Source of the DNA: Luteipulveratus halotolerans
GTDB lineage: Bacteria; Actinomycetota; Actinomycetes; Actinomycetales; Dermatophilaceae
Direction of reading: 5' to 3'
Assembly: GCF_001247745.1 (NCBI RefSeq)
Contig: NZ_LAIR01000002.1
Span: 2,356,001-2,420,000, forward strand
Length of the DNA: 64,000 nt
Shown piece after piece: positions 35,322-45,029 of the stretch. The position numbers and the translations under genes were made by a program. The stretch's first letter is position 1. Each line of letters starts with the position of its first letter. The notes below the pieces were generated by a model. It was not told the DNA's origin. It was given only the letters and a program-made list of their open reading frames with translations, and made no database searches.

Positions 35322-35335
35322 TCCGCCAACGCACG
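35243..35335 (+). repeat. 93-bp direct repeat, copy 1 (3' end of ABM gene)
   Basis: Covers the final 26 codons and the stop of the ABM gene plus 14 nt downstream. Copy 2 lies 701 bp away at 35944-36036 with two mismatches. Confidence 0.9.
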
Positions 35336-35451
35336 TCCGCAACGCGAACACAACACGAGCGCTGTCGGTCACAAACTCAACAGGCAAACCAACGGGCGGC
35401 TCTGGAGCGGCTCGAGCCACAAAGCGCACGCCACATTCGAAGGAGCAATTG

Positions 35452-35862
35452 ATGCCATCTATTCCTACATTGTCGTTGGACGACGCCAAACGTGTCATCG
35501 CGGCAGCAGAAGCTGAATCCAGCACGCAGGGTCAGCCCAGTAACATCGCCGTCGTCGATGCCGGCGGCAATCTCGTCGCTCACGTACGGATGGACGGAGC
35601 GTGGCTGGGCAGCATCGACATCTCGATCAACAAAGCTTTCACGGCCCGAGCGTTCGACACAGCCACCAAAGACCTCGGCGACCTCGCCCAACCCGGTGAG
35701 CAGTTCTACGGCATCAACGCCTCCAACGACGGTCGGGTGATGATCTTCGCCGGTGGCATCCCGCTCGAGCGCGACGGCCAGGTCGTCGGCGCCGTCGGCG
35801 TCAGCGGAGGAACCGGCGTCCAAGACCAGGCCGTCGCCGAAGCCGCCGCCAGCGCCTACTGA
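35452..35862 (+). CDS. GlcG/HbpS-family heme-binding-like protein
   Basis: 136 aa. The family pattern is clear: SLDDAKRVIAAAEAESSTQG, IAVVDAGGNLVAHVRMDGAW, SIDISINKAFTARAFDTATK and GGIPLERDGQVVGAVGVSGG. GlcG/HbpS proteins form octamers; HbpS binds heme and takes part in redox sensing, while others have no proven role. ATG 35452 follows AGGAG; a TTG one codon earlier is less likely. It is 130 nt after the ABM gene on the same strand, so the two may share a transcript. No signal peptide is present. Confidence 0.88.
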   Translation: MPSIPTLSLDDAKRVIAAAEAESSTQGQPSNIAVVDAGGNLVAHVRMDGAWLGSIDISINKAFTARAFDTATKDLGDLAQPGEQFYGINASNDGRVMIFAGGIPLERDGQVVGAVGVSGGTGVQDQAVAEAAASAY

Positions 35863-35880
35863 GACCGACCCGCACCGAAC

Positions 35881-35906
35881 CCGGCCCCCTGCCGGCACGG
35901 GGCTGG
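35881..35906 (+). terminator. Possible hairpin terminator after the GlcG/HbpS-like gene
   Basis: An 8-bp stem (CCGGCCCC with GGGGCTGG, one G-U pair) around a 10-nt loop, 18 nt after the stop codon. No U-tract follows, so it is only a weak candidate. Confidence 0.35.
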
Positions 35907-35943
35907 ATGCGTGCGTCGTCGACGTAGACGGTCACGGCTCGGA

Positions 35944-36036
35944 CCTGACGGCCAACCAGCACCTCCTCGGCGCAGCACCCGAGATCATGGCGGCCGACGT
36001 CCTCGCGTCCAAGCTCCCGTAGTCCGCCAACGCACG
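35944..36036 (+). repeat. 93-bp direct repeat, copy 2 (orphan ABM 3' end)
   Basis: 91 of 93 bases match 35243-35335. It contains the last codons and stop of the ABM frame with no 5' portion, so it is a duplicated scrap rather than a gene. Confidence 0.9.
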
Positions 36037-36489
36037 AGACGATCGCGCCCCTCCGAGCCGTAGCCAGGTCGCGACGCAACGCCACGCTGCGTTGCCGAGC
36101 GGTGCGAGGCCTATCGACACACGGACAGGATGCCGGCCGCGAGGGGTCCGTCGCAGAGGAGAGCGACGTCGGTGTCGGGCAGAGCCGTGAGGCCAGCGCA
36201 TCGCGCGACCACCAGAACCGAACAGCCCCTGCCCTGCGTTTCCGCAGGTCAGGAACTGTTCGCCGGAGCCGCCTGTCGGAATCGAACCGACGACCTCATC
36301 ACGTCGGCTTTCCGTCTATCGCTTGATGCGCCACTGGGCGAACGAGCCGCTGACCTGCGCAAACGCCGAGCGTGGGGGACGCCGCCATCCGGTGGTGACC
36401 GACGACGACCGACCAGTACCGACCGTTTCACCGGAGCTTGGGGCGGCGTCGAAGCCGAGCAAGCTCCATTCCTTTAGCTCACCGCGCCC
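36037..36489. other. Intergenic debris with tRNA fragment
   Basis: About 450 bp with no supported protein gene. Open frames here translate to sequences such as CRNRTDDLITS, which come from reading a tRNA 3' end and are not real proteins. The only recognised content is the tRNA fragment at 36265-36302. Confidence 0.6.
36265..36302 (-). other. 3' fragment of a tRNA (tRNA-Thr-like), possible att site remnant
   Basis: On the minus strand the sequence gives a perfect T arm (GTCGG-TTCGATT-CCGAC) followed by AGGCGGCTCC, the acceptor 3' strand and discriminator region seen in actinobacterial tRNA-Thr. The matching 5' acceptor strand, D arm and anticodon arm are absent. Such 3' tRNA pieces are typical of integrase attachment sites. 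Identification as tRNA-Thr is from memory of family sequences. Confidence 0.6.
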
Positions 36490-37531
36490 TCCTCCTCTCA
36501 GATGACGGTGTAGGTCGGCCGGGCGCGTCGGTCCGCAGATAGACGTCGAGGTCTCCCGACGACGGAGGTTCCTACGCCATCCATCCGAAGGACCTCGACG
36601 TGTCCGACGCTACCCCGCCGGCCGGCTTCGGCCGCCCTGACCTGACCGCCTTCGCTCGACTCGACGGCCTCGGTCTGAGCGTGACCGGACAACGACTTGA
36701 ACCGGATCGTGCGGTCCTCGCGTGCCGCGTGGTGGAACCAGATCCGTGGTGCCGACGGTGCGGCACCGAAGGCGCTGCTCGTGACACCGTGATCCGGCGG
36801 TTGGCCCACGAGCCGCTGGGCTGGCGACCGACCGTGCTGGAAGTTGTAGTGCGCCGCGACCGCTGTGCCGACTGCGGACACGTGTGGCGCCAAGCACCAG
36901 CGCCGCGGCGGAGCCACGCGCGAAGCTCTCGCGCACCGGGTTGCGGTGGGCGCTGGAAGGGATCGTGGTCGCACACCTCACCGTCGCCCGTGTCGCCGAG
37001 GGACTCGGGGTCGCGTGGGACACCGCCAACAACGCGGTCCTGGCTGAAGGCAAGCGGCTGCTGATCAACGACACCACGCGGTTTGAGGGCGTGAAGGTCA
37101 TTGGCGTCGATGAGCACGTCTGGCGCCACACCAGGCGTGGCGACAAGTACGTCACCGTGATCATCGACCTCACCCCGGTCCGCGATGGCGCCGGCCCAGC
37201 AAGGCTGCTGGACATGGTCGAGGGCCGGTCGAAGGCGGCGTTCAAGACCTGGCTCGCCGACCGCGACGACGCCTTCCGTGACGCGGTCGAGGTGGTCGCG
37301 ATGGACGGCTTCACCGGGTTCAAGACAGCCGCTGCAGAGGAGATCCCGGACGCGGTCACGGTGATGGATCCCTTCCACGTCGTGCGCCTGGCCGGTGACG
37401 CCCTCGACAGGTGCCGGCGCCGGGTCCAACTCGCGATCCACGGGCACCGTGGGTTCAGGGACGACCCGCTCTACAAGCCGCGGCGCACGCTGCACAGACC
37501 CCAACTCCTACACCCCCGATTGGGATGAGCC
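36490..37531 (+). mobile_element. ISL3-family element, degenerate right copy
   Basis: About 1042 bp. The left end near 36490 resembles the 32135 terminal repeat with several changes. The right end (37507-37531) is the complement of CTCATCCCAATCG plus flanks. The transposase is frameshifted and lacks its C-terminal half, so an internal deletion has brought the right end close to the middle of the gene. Confidence 0.85.
36600..37528 (+). pseudogene. ISL3-family transposase, frameshifted and truncated
   Basis: The first frame (36600 to about 36895) encodes the N-terminal zinc-binding region (CRVVEPDPWCRRCGTEGAAR, RRDRCADCGHVWRQ). One missing base near 36895 shifts reading to a second frame that carries the DDE domain: VKVIGVDEHVWRHTRRGDKY, AVEVVAMDGFTGFKTAAAEE and VTVMDPFHVVRLAG. 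The frame then stops at 37528 in the right terminal repeat, about 200 residues short of a normal ISL3 transposase. No activity is expected. Confidence 0.88.
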
Positions 37532-37539
37532 GGTTTTCG
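37532..37539 (+). repeat. Right 8-bp target duplication (GGTTTTCG) of the ISL3-bounded block
   Basis: Identical to 32127-32134 and adjoining the right terminal repeat. It sits 10 nt before the pruA stop codon. Confidence 0.8.
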
Positions 37540-37549
37540 TACGTGGATC

Positions 37550-39178
<1,629 letters not shown>

Positions 39179-39283
39179 GGGTGGGTGGCTCCTTCGGGCG
39201 ACGACAGCGGTGTCCATGTGTCGGACAGCCCCATCGTGGCACGGGTCACTCGGTGTCGGGACGGCCGTCCTAGGGTGCTGCCC

Positions 39284-40112
39284 ATGGCACTGGCGCCCGC
39301 AGACCTGACCGTTCACGTCACCGACGGTGACGGACCGACCCTCGTGCTGCTGCACGGCTTCCTCGGCTCGGCCCGGGTGTGGGACGACGCCGTACGCCGG
39401 TGGGAGGGCTGTCGTGTCGTGGTCCCCGATGCGCGTGGCCACGGCTCGTCGGCACGACTGACCGCCGAGCAGGCCAAGCCGACCGCTGCCCCGACGATGA
39501 TCGCCGACGTCATCACGCTCATCGAATCCGTTGACCCTGGGCGGGATTCGCAGATCGCGCTCGTCGGCCACTCGATGGGCGCGGGCGTCGCCGCCGCGGT
39601 CGGCGCCCAGCGCCCGGACCTGGTCGACGCCCTCGTGCTCGAGGACCCCGCCTGGATGCCGCTGGAGCGTGCGCGTGCCTGGCGTGACGACCACCCCGCG
39701 CAGGAGTGGGCGCAGGAGTTCCGCGACGACCGCGAGTCAGCCGTGGCCGCGCTGCGCGCCGAGCACCCGCGGTGGTCCGACGAGCTGGTGCAGGCGTGGG
39801 CCACGTCCGCCACGCAGATCGACCCGCTGCTCAAGCACTCCGGCCAGTGCGTCGCTCGCACCCCCGTGGACCGAGGTCGCAGCGGCGATCACGCTCCCGA
39901 CCCTGCTCGTGACGGGCGACCGGCCCGACAACACCGTCGACGACGCGACGTTCGGGATGCTCGAACAGCTCGAGAACACCGCAATCAGCGCTGCCGTGGT
40001 CGAGGGTGCAGGGCACTTCGTGAGGTTCGACGACCCGCAGGGCTATCACACCGCGGTCGACCCGTTCCTGGCCGAGATGCTCGGCCAGGCGGTCGCTCAC
40101 CCGATGCGATAG
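39284..40112 (+). pseudogene. Alpha/beta hydrolase, frameshifted
   Basis: Two frames together give about 275 aa. The first, from ATG 39284, holds LVLLHGFLGSARVWDDAVRR (oxyanion HG) and the nucleophile elbow VGHSMGAGVAAAVG. The second, entered near 39840-39852 through one extra base, holds TLPTLLVTGDRPDNTVDD (acid Asp) and VVEGAGHFVRFDDPQ (catalytic His). Without the shift the enzyme would be complete. This is a recent mutation or an assembly error. Divergent from pruA; substrate unknown. Confidence 0.8.
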
Positions 40113-40831
40113 CCCTCGAAAAGCCTTCCGCCGCAACCGTTCAGCACGTCCTCGGCAGCCTCGACCGCAAGCCGTCTCGGGTCCTCCAGCGCCGCGAGCA
40201 GGAGCGCGCCGACGCCCGAGTCGTCGGCACCCGTGGCGTACCAGTGCTCCAGCTCGCGCACGAGTCCCTTGCCGGTGCCCTGCCAGTGACGTTCGAGCCC
40301 GAGCAGCAGTCGGATCGCACCCTCGAGCACCATCGCGACCAGCAGGGTCGCCTCGGCGCTCGGCGCCTCCGTGAGGTCGTCGACCAGGTCGGTGAGGACG
40401 TACCGCTGCCGGTCGATCTCGTCCGGGCTCAACGGCCGTGGGCCGGCCTCGATCTCGGCTCTGCACTCACGCTCGACCGCGTCCAGGGTGGCGGCATCAC
40501 CGAGCAACCGGGCGGTGTCGGCCACCAGCCGTGCCGTCGTCGGCTGGCGGCGCCGCTGGTCCTCGTCACGGAAGCGCCGCAACGACTCGTGCGTCTGGAC
40601 GAACAGCTCGACCGGCACACCGTCGTACGTCACCGACTCACGGAACGGCGCCGGATGACCGTTGAGGAGTACGAGCACGTCGAGGTCGGACGTCGCGGTC
40701 GCTGTCCCGCGCACGACGCTGCCACCGAGCCAGGCGCACTCGGCGTCCGGAAACCGTTGCAGCGCAAGAGTTCTCGCAGCCTCGACCGACTCGGCGAGCG
40801 ACCACCTGAACCGTCGGGGCTCTGAGCTCAC
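40097..40831 (-). CDS. Nucleotidyltransferase-domain protein
   Basis: 244 aa. The N-terminal Pol beta-type nucleotidyltransferase motif is GGSVVRGTATATSDLDVLVL, containing the GS and DxD metal ligands. The rest is helical (about 110-240) and resembles a substrate-binding/HEPN-like bundle. Such stand-alone proteins may modify nucleotides, tRNA or antibiotics; no specific role can be assigned. The GTG/ATG start region overlaps the DUF6912 stop by 4 nt. The 3' end overlaps the convergent hydrolase by 16 nt. Confidence 0.82.
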   Translation of the reverse strand: MSSEPRRFRWSLAESVEAARTLALQRFPDAECAWLGGSVVRGTATATSDLDVLVLLNGHPAPFRESVTYDGVPVELFVQTHESLRRFRDEDQRRRQPTTARLVADTARLLGDAATLDAVERECRAEIEAGPRPLSPDEIDRQRYVLTDLVDDLTEAPSAEATLLVAMVLEGAIRLLLGLERHWQGTGKGLVRELEHWYATGADDSGVGALLLAALEDPRRLAVEAAEDVLNGCGGRLFEGYRIG

Positions 40832-41253
40832 CGGGCGAGCTCGGCACGCACGAGGGCGATCTCGGTGACGTCGTACCAGGACAGCTCGACGTCCTCCTCG
40901 CCCGAGGTGTCGGCGCCGACGTCTCCGACGTGCAGGCTCACGATGCGCGGCAGGGCGACGGCACCGTCGACCACGACCGCCGTCTCGATGCCTTCGTCAG
41001 GCTCACGCACGACGGGCTGCTCGAGGTCAGCGGCAGCCACGACGATGCGCACTCCCCCGGCACCCGATGCGAGCGCGGCGTCCTGCAGGGCGCCGTACTC
41101 GAGAACCTCGGGGTCCTCGTGCGGCTGGGCGCGCAGGACGGCGGCCGTGACGGCGTACGCCTCACGGGTCGGGCCCGGCAGCTCACGCCGCTCGTCGAGC
41201 GCCGCCAGGTCGTCAGCGGTCACCGGCAGGTAGACACGGGTGGTGGTGTTCAT
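40828..41253 (-). CDS. DUF6912 family protein
   Basis: 141 aa, soluble and acidic. It begins MNTTTRVYLPVTADDLAALD and has a compact alpha/beta pattern with VRIVVAAADLEQPVV and ELSWYDVTEIALVRAEL at the C-terminus. Conserved in actinobacteria, function unknown. It overlaps both neighbours by 4 nt, so it is transcribed with the WS/DGAT and nucleotidyltransferase genes. Confidence 0.75.
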   Translation of the reverse strand: MNTTTRVYLPVTADDLAALDERRELPGPTREAYAVTAAVLRAQPHEDPEVLEYGALQDAALASGAGGVRIVVAAADLEQPVVREPDEGIETAVVVDGAVALPRIVSLHVGDVGADTSGEEDVELSWYDVTEIALVRAELAR

Positions 41254-42680
41254 GCGAGTACCTCCTTGTCCTCACGCAGCTCTTCCAGGGCGTCGACCAG
41301 GCACTGGCCGAGCACGTCGACGTCGGGCATCGCATCGCGGTCGGCGTTGAGACCGAAGTAGACGCCGCCGTCGTACGACGTCAGCCCGATCGCGAGCGCC
41401 TGCCCCTTGGCCAGCGGGATGACGGGGTGCGACGCCGTCATCAGCGCGTCGGCGGCGTAGAGCGGCTGCTGGGGGCCCGGCACGTTGGTCACGACCAGGT
41501 TGAACATCCGTCGTGACATGGCGCTGCCGAGCCGCGCGCCGAGCGAGTGCAAGGTGGGCGGGGCGAAGCCGGCGATCCCCGCGAGGGTCGAGGCTCCGAC
41601 GCCCTGCCCGCGCTCGATCTGCTGCTGCATGGAGTAGGCCACCTGGTGCAGTCGCATCGTCGGGCGGGCCTCACCGACGGGCAGGTCGACGAAGCATGGC
41701 GTGACGTTGCCGGCGCCGCCTTCGGCGCCGTCGACCTGGGTGCTCACGGGCACCATCGCCCGGATGCTCTCGCCGGTCGTCATGGACTCGCCGCGCGTGA
41801 GCAGCCACGAGCGCAGACCACCGGTGATGGTGGCGAGGATGACGTCGTGGACCGTCACGTCGACCGCGCCGCGCGACTTCGACACCCGGCGTCGAATGCG
41901 TTGGTAGTCCTTGAGATCGGTCGACACCATCACGAAGCGGCGGTGCGCGCCCACCTCACGGTTGAGGGGGCTCGCCGGCGCCGGCAGCGCTGCCGACCGC
42001 GCCACGGTCTGGACCACCCCACCGACGCGTGAGGCGATCCGGCTCGCGATCCGACCGGTGTCGCGCACACCCGAACGCACCGTGCCGACGAGCGAGGTGG
42101 GTCGCCGTACGGCGTCGAACGCGGCGTGCGCCACGAGCTCGACGCTGCTCGGCTCGCGCTCGGCGCGCCAGGTGTAGGGCACGGGCGCACCGGAGTCGGC
42201 GTCGGCGTCGACGATGACCTGGCCGATGTCGATCGCGTGGACGCCGTCGACCAGGGCCTGGTGGGTCTTGGTGACGATCGCGAAACGCCCGTCCTGCAGC
42301 CCCTCGACGAGGTAGATCTCCCACAGGGGTCGGTGGCGGTCGAGCCCGCGGGCCTCGATGCGTCCGACGAACTCCTCGAGCTGGGCCATCGTGCCGGGTC
42401 GCGGAAGCGCCGAGCGTCGTACGTGGTAGGTGACGTCGAACTCGGGGTCGTCGACCCAGACCGGGTTGAGCAAGCCGCCGGGCATCTCACGCACGCGCTG
42501 GCGGTAGCGCGGGACGTAGGCGATGCGGCTCGTGACCAGGCTGACCAGGCGGTCGTAGTCGAAGCCGTCGTCGGCCTGGCTGAAGATGAGCACGCTGCCG
42601 ACGTGCATCGGCGTCGTGCGGTCCTCCAGGTAGAGGAAGGAGGAGTCCAGCGAGCTCATGCGTTCGACCACGGCCGCCAT
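41250..42680 (-). CDS. WS/DGAT-family O-acyltransferase
   Basis: 476 aa from ATG 42680; ATG 42659 (MSSLDSSF) is an alternative. Members make wax esters or triacylglycerol from acyl-CoA. Family features: SSLDSSFLYLEDRTTPMHVG, AIVTKTHQALVDGVHAIDIG, and the C-terminal MFNLVVTNVPGPQQPLYAAD. The active-site motif is normally HHxxxDG; here it reads HQALVDG, with Gln in the second histidine position. That may alter or abolish the usual chemistry. It lies 10 nt downstream of the CpaE-like gene. Confidence 0.88.
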   Translation of the reverse strand: MAAVVERMSSLDSSFLYLEDRTTPMHVGSVLIFSQADDGFDYDRLVSLVTSRIAYVPRYRQRVREMPGGLLNPVWVDDPEFDVTYHVRRSALPRPGTMAQLEEFVGRIEARGLDRHRPLWEIYLVEGLQDGRFAIVTKTHQALVDGVHAIDIGQVIVDADADSGAPVPYTWRAEREPSSVELVAHAAFDAVRRPTSLVGTVRSGVRDTGRIASRIASRVGGVVQTVARSAALPAPASPLNREVGAHRRFVMVSTDLKDYQRIRRRVSKSRGAVDVTVHDVILATITGGLRSWLLTRGESMTTGESIRAMVPVSTQVDGAEGGAGNVTPCFVDLPVGEARPTMRLHQVAYSMQQQIERGQGVGASTLAGIAGFAPPTLHSLGARLGSAMSRRMFNLVVTNVPGPQQPLYAADALMTASHPVIPLAKGQALAIGLTSYDGGVYFGLNADRDAMPDVDVLGQCLVDALEELREDKEVLA

Positions 42681-42690
42681 CCTGCCATCG

Positions 42691-44109
42691 TCAGACCGGC
42701 TCGACGCTCCGTCCGCGCCGTGGACGCAGCGGCCGTCGGCGCCGGAGCACCACGTCGACGCCGACGAGGTCCCCTGCGAGCGTGGCCATCGCGCGCCGGG
42801 CGGCGGAGCCGGGTGCGGCCTCGGCCAAGGTCTGCCCCGCGAGCATCGCGGCGTCCAGCGCGGCCCGGTCGTCCGGCACGGTGACGACCGCCCCGACACC
42901 GGCGAACCGGTCGAGTGCCTCCTGGACCCGTCGCTCGGGCGATCCGCCGACGGCCGCCGACCGCACCTTGGTGACGACCACGTGCGGAGTCGTTGTGAAG
43001 GCGCGCAGCTCGTCCAGGCCGCGTACGAGACGTTGCAGGCCGACGGGATCGGCGGCCCCGACCGCGAGCACGTCGTCGGCCACGCGCAGCGCCGCCGTGG
43101 TCGTGGCGTTGCGGCGTGGCGCCCGCGTGTCGTAGCTGAGCTCCTCGTCCTCCTCGAGGCAGAAGCCGACATCGACCACCGTGACATCAGCCAGCGTCCG
43201 ACACTGCGCGAGCACCTCGACGAACGCGTCCTCGCGCAGCTCGGGCCAGCGGTCGGCGCGCGGCAGCCCGGTCAGCACCCGAAACCCTGGTGCGACCTCG
43301 GGTGCGATCGACGCGAGCCGGGGCTGGTCGAGGACACCAGCGTCGGCGAGCCGCGCCGCGGCTGCGACGCCGGGTGCCTCGTCGAGCAGAGCCAGGTGCT
43401 GGGCGACGGACGCGCCGTAGGTGTCGGCGTCGACCAGGACGACGGTGCGGCCGAGACGAGCCATCTCAGCGGCGAGGTTGACGGCCACGGTGGTGCGTCC
43501 GGGGGCACCCGTCGGGCCCCAGACGGCCACGACCCGGTGCGGTGGGGAGGGCTCGGACGACTGAGCGCGTGGCAGCGCGACCCGCACGTCAGCGGCCGGC
43601 TCCGAAGGTGCTGGGAGAACCGATGCACCCGTGAGCGGTCGCAGCACGGGCCGCTGCTCGCCGAGCAGCTCTCGGCTGATCGCCGCATCGATGTCGGTGT
43701 CGGTGGGGTCGCCGGGATCGGGCACCACTCGACGCGGGTTCTGGTCGCCGTCCGCGTCGTCGGACGGCGGCGTGAGGACGTCCGACCAGTCGCCCGCAGG
43801 CGCACCGGCAGAGATCAGGCGCTCGACGGTGAGCTGGCGCAGGCGCCGCTGGTCGTCCTCGGCTCCCTCGGCGAACACACCGACGACCAGGACGCCGGCA
43901 GCCCGCAGGTCGGCGACGACCGTGCGGTCCAGCTGGGGCAGATCGGCGCTGATCACAGCCGTACGAGCGACCCGCGCCGCGCCTGCGGCGAGGAGGTCCT
44001 CGACATCGGCGCACCGGCGTACGAGACGCGTGCCCGATGCCGCCTCGACACGGGTGGCGACCTCCGCCTCGAGGTGCACGCTGACCGCGGTGAGGACGGT
44101 GACGGTCAT
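42691..44109 (-). CDS. CpaE/TadZ-like ParA-family ATPase
   Basis: 472 aa. An N-terminal receiver-like domain (about 1-105) and a Pro/Asp-rich linker precede a MinD/ParA ATPase domain (about 188-455). The P-loop region is WGPTGAPGRTTVAVNLA (about 194-210), where Arg stands at the usual Walker A lysine, and Walker-type sequence follows at TVVLVDADTYGASVAQHLAL. TadZ/CpaE proteins position the Tad pilus machine. It is coupled to the CpaB-like gene by a 4-nt overlap. A septum-site-determining (Ssd) annotation is an alternative. Confidence 0.82.
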   Translation of the reverse strand: MTVTVLTAVSVHLEAEVATRVEAASGTRLVRRCADVEDLLAAGAARVARTAVISADLPQLDRTVVADLRAAGVLVVGVFAEGAEDDQRRLRQLTVERLISAGAPAGDWSDVLTPPSDDADGDQNPRRVVPDPGDPTDTDIDAAISRELLGEQRPVLRPLTGASVLPAPSEPAADVRVALPRAQSSEPSPPHRVVAVWGPTGAPGRTTVAVNLAAEMARLGRTVVLVDADTYGASVAQHLALLDEAPGVAAAARLADAGVLDQPRLASIAPEVAPGFRVLTGLPRADRWPELREDAFVEVLAQCRTLADVTVVDVGFCLEEDEELSYDTRAPRRNATTTAALRVADDVLAVGAADPVGLQRLVRGLDELRAFTTTPHVVVTKVRSAAVGGSPERRVQEALDRFAGVGAVVTVPDDRAALDAAMLAGQTLAEAAPGSAARRAMATLAGDLVGVDVVLRRRRPLRPRRGRSVEPV

Positions 44110-44795
44110 GACGGGTTCCGCAGGGGCGATCCGGCTGTCGGGACGAGCGTGAGCCGGGCGTCGGTGTTGACGGCGCCGATGACGTCGGGGACCTTGGCGG
44201 TGGGCACGAGGACATGCACGGCGGCGTCCTGCCCGGAGCCGACCCCGAACCTGCCCTCGTCGCTCGGGACCAACGACACGACCGCACGCTCGACCATCCG
44301 CTGCGGCTTGTTGTAGCTCGCGACTCCGGCAGCGTCCTTCTTGGTGCTGACCCAGACGTCGACGACGGACCCCTCGACGAGGGTGGCCGCGAGCGAGGCG
44401 TCGACCCGCACCGACACGGCCTTGACGTCGACCTGCGCTGCGGTGCCGACGGCAGACCGCGGCAACAGCTCACCGGCCCGGATCTCGCGCGTCACCCGGC
44501 CCGCCGGGAGCGCCTTGGCCGCCGAGACGTAGGTGCTCGAGTCGTCGAGCCGAACCCGGACGGTGCGCACGTCGTCGCCGGTGATCGGCTGCCCGGGCAC
44601 GAGCGACCGCGTGGCCACGAGCACCTCGACCGAGTCGTCCAGACGCTGGATCACCGTGGCGCCGGCGACCGTCGCCAGCGCGATCAGCAGCACACCCACC
44701 ACGAGGCGGCTGTCACGCCAGGACGGCTTCTGCAGCCGTTGCGCGGTCGGCCTCGGAAGTGCTCCGTCGGCCGATCGTTCGCGTGTGTCCCCCAC
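44106..44795 (-). CDS. SAF-domain protein, CpaB-like
   Basis: 229 aa from GTG 44795, preceded by GAGGAGGAG; longer frames lack support. One transmembrane helix (about 28-48, LVVGVLLIALATVAGATVIQ) is followed by a SAF domain (about 55-115, ATRSLVPGQPITGDDVRTVR) and an RcpC/CpaB-type beta domain. CpaB/RcpC proteins act in Flp pilus assembly. Partner genes tadABC are about 27 kb away. Confidence 0.82.
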   Translation of the reverse strand: MGDTRERSADGALPRPTAQRLQKPSWRDSRLVVGVLLIALATVAGATVIQRLDDSVEVLVATRSLVPGQPITGDDVRTVRVRLDDSSTYVSAAKALPAGRVTREIRAGELLPRSAVGTAAQVDVKAVSVRVDASLAATLVEGSVVDVWVSTKKDAAGVASYNKPQRMVERAVVSLVPSDEGRFGVGSGQDAAVHVLVPTAKVPDVIGAVNTDARLTLVPTAGSPLRNPS

Positions 44796-44908
44796 CTGCT
44801 CCTCCTCGTCTGCGCGGCTGCGTCCGCAGCGGCACCACATGGTGGCCCGCCACAGCGGCGGACGGTCCGATCGCGAGGGTAAAGAAATGGTCATGAACCG
44901 CGCGCCGG

Positions 44909-44958
44909 TCGTCCACAGGCTGCGGCCCACGCAGTGCTAGCGTCGGCGGTTGTCCACA
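44909..44958 (+). promoter_or_regulatory. DnaA-box-like pair upstream of the CpaB-like gene
   Basis: TCGTCCACA (44909-44917, one mismatch) and TTGTCCACA (44950-44958) lie in the same orientation within the 234-bp divergent region between the CpaB-like gene and the HTH gene. The arrangement mirrors that upstream of tadA at 17312 and 17366. Confidence 0.55.
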
Positions 44959-45029
44959 GCGCGTGATGCACGGCTCGCGCTCATGCGTCAGGCTGGGGAC
45001 CGACCCGCGTACACCCCGTAGGAGCAGCC

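Larger units (their letters stand above)
32135..37531. mobile_element. Putative composite transposon bounded by ISL3-family copies
   Basis: The block is 5397 bp. Its left end is an ISL3 remnant (32135-32300) and its right end a larger degenerate ISL3 copy (36490-37531) in the same orientation. The outer ends are imperfect inverted repeats (20 of 25 positions match between 32135-32159 and the reverse complement of 37507-37531). Both sides are flanked by GGTTTTCG. Cargo is an AraC-type regulator, an ABM protein, a GlcG/HbpS-like protein and an IS256 element that inserted later. Neither ISL3 copy encodes a full transposase, so the block is not autonomous now. Confidence 0.75.

Noticed and set aside
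36102..36480. Protein genes with sequences such as CRNRTDDLITS and SESNRRPHH
   Set aside because: These translations come from reading a tRNA 3' end and are well-known spurious calls; no ribosome binding site or conserved domain supports them.
40097..40831. Toxin-antitoxin (MNT/HEPN) pair for the nucleotidyltransferase
   Set aside because: The partner gene upstream (DUF6912) does not resemble a HEPN toxin or antitoxin and the gene is longer than MNT antitoxins.
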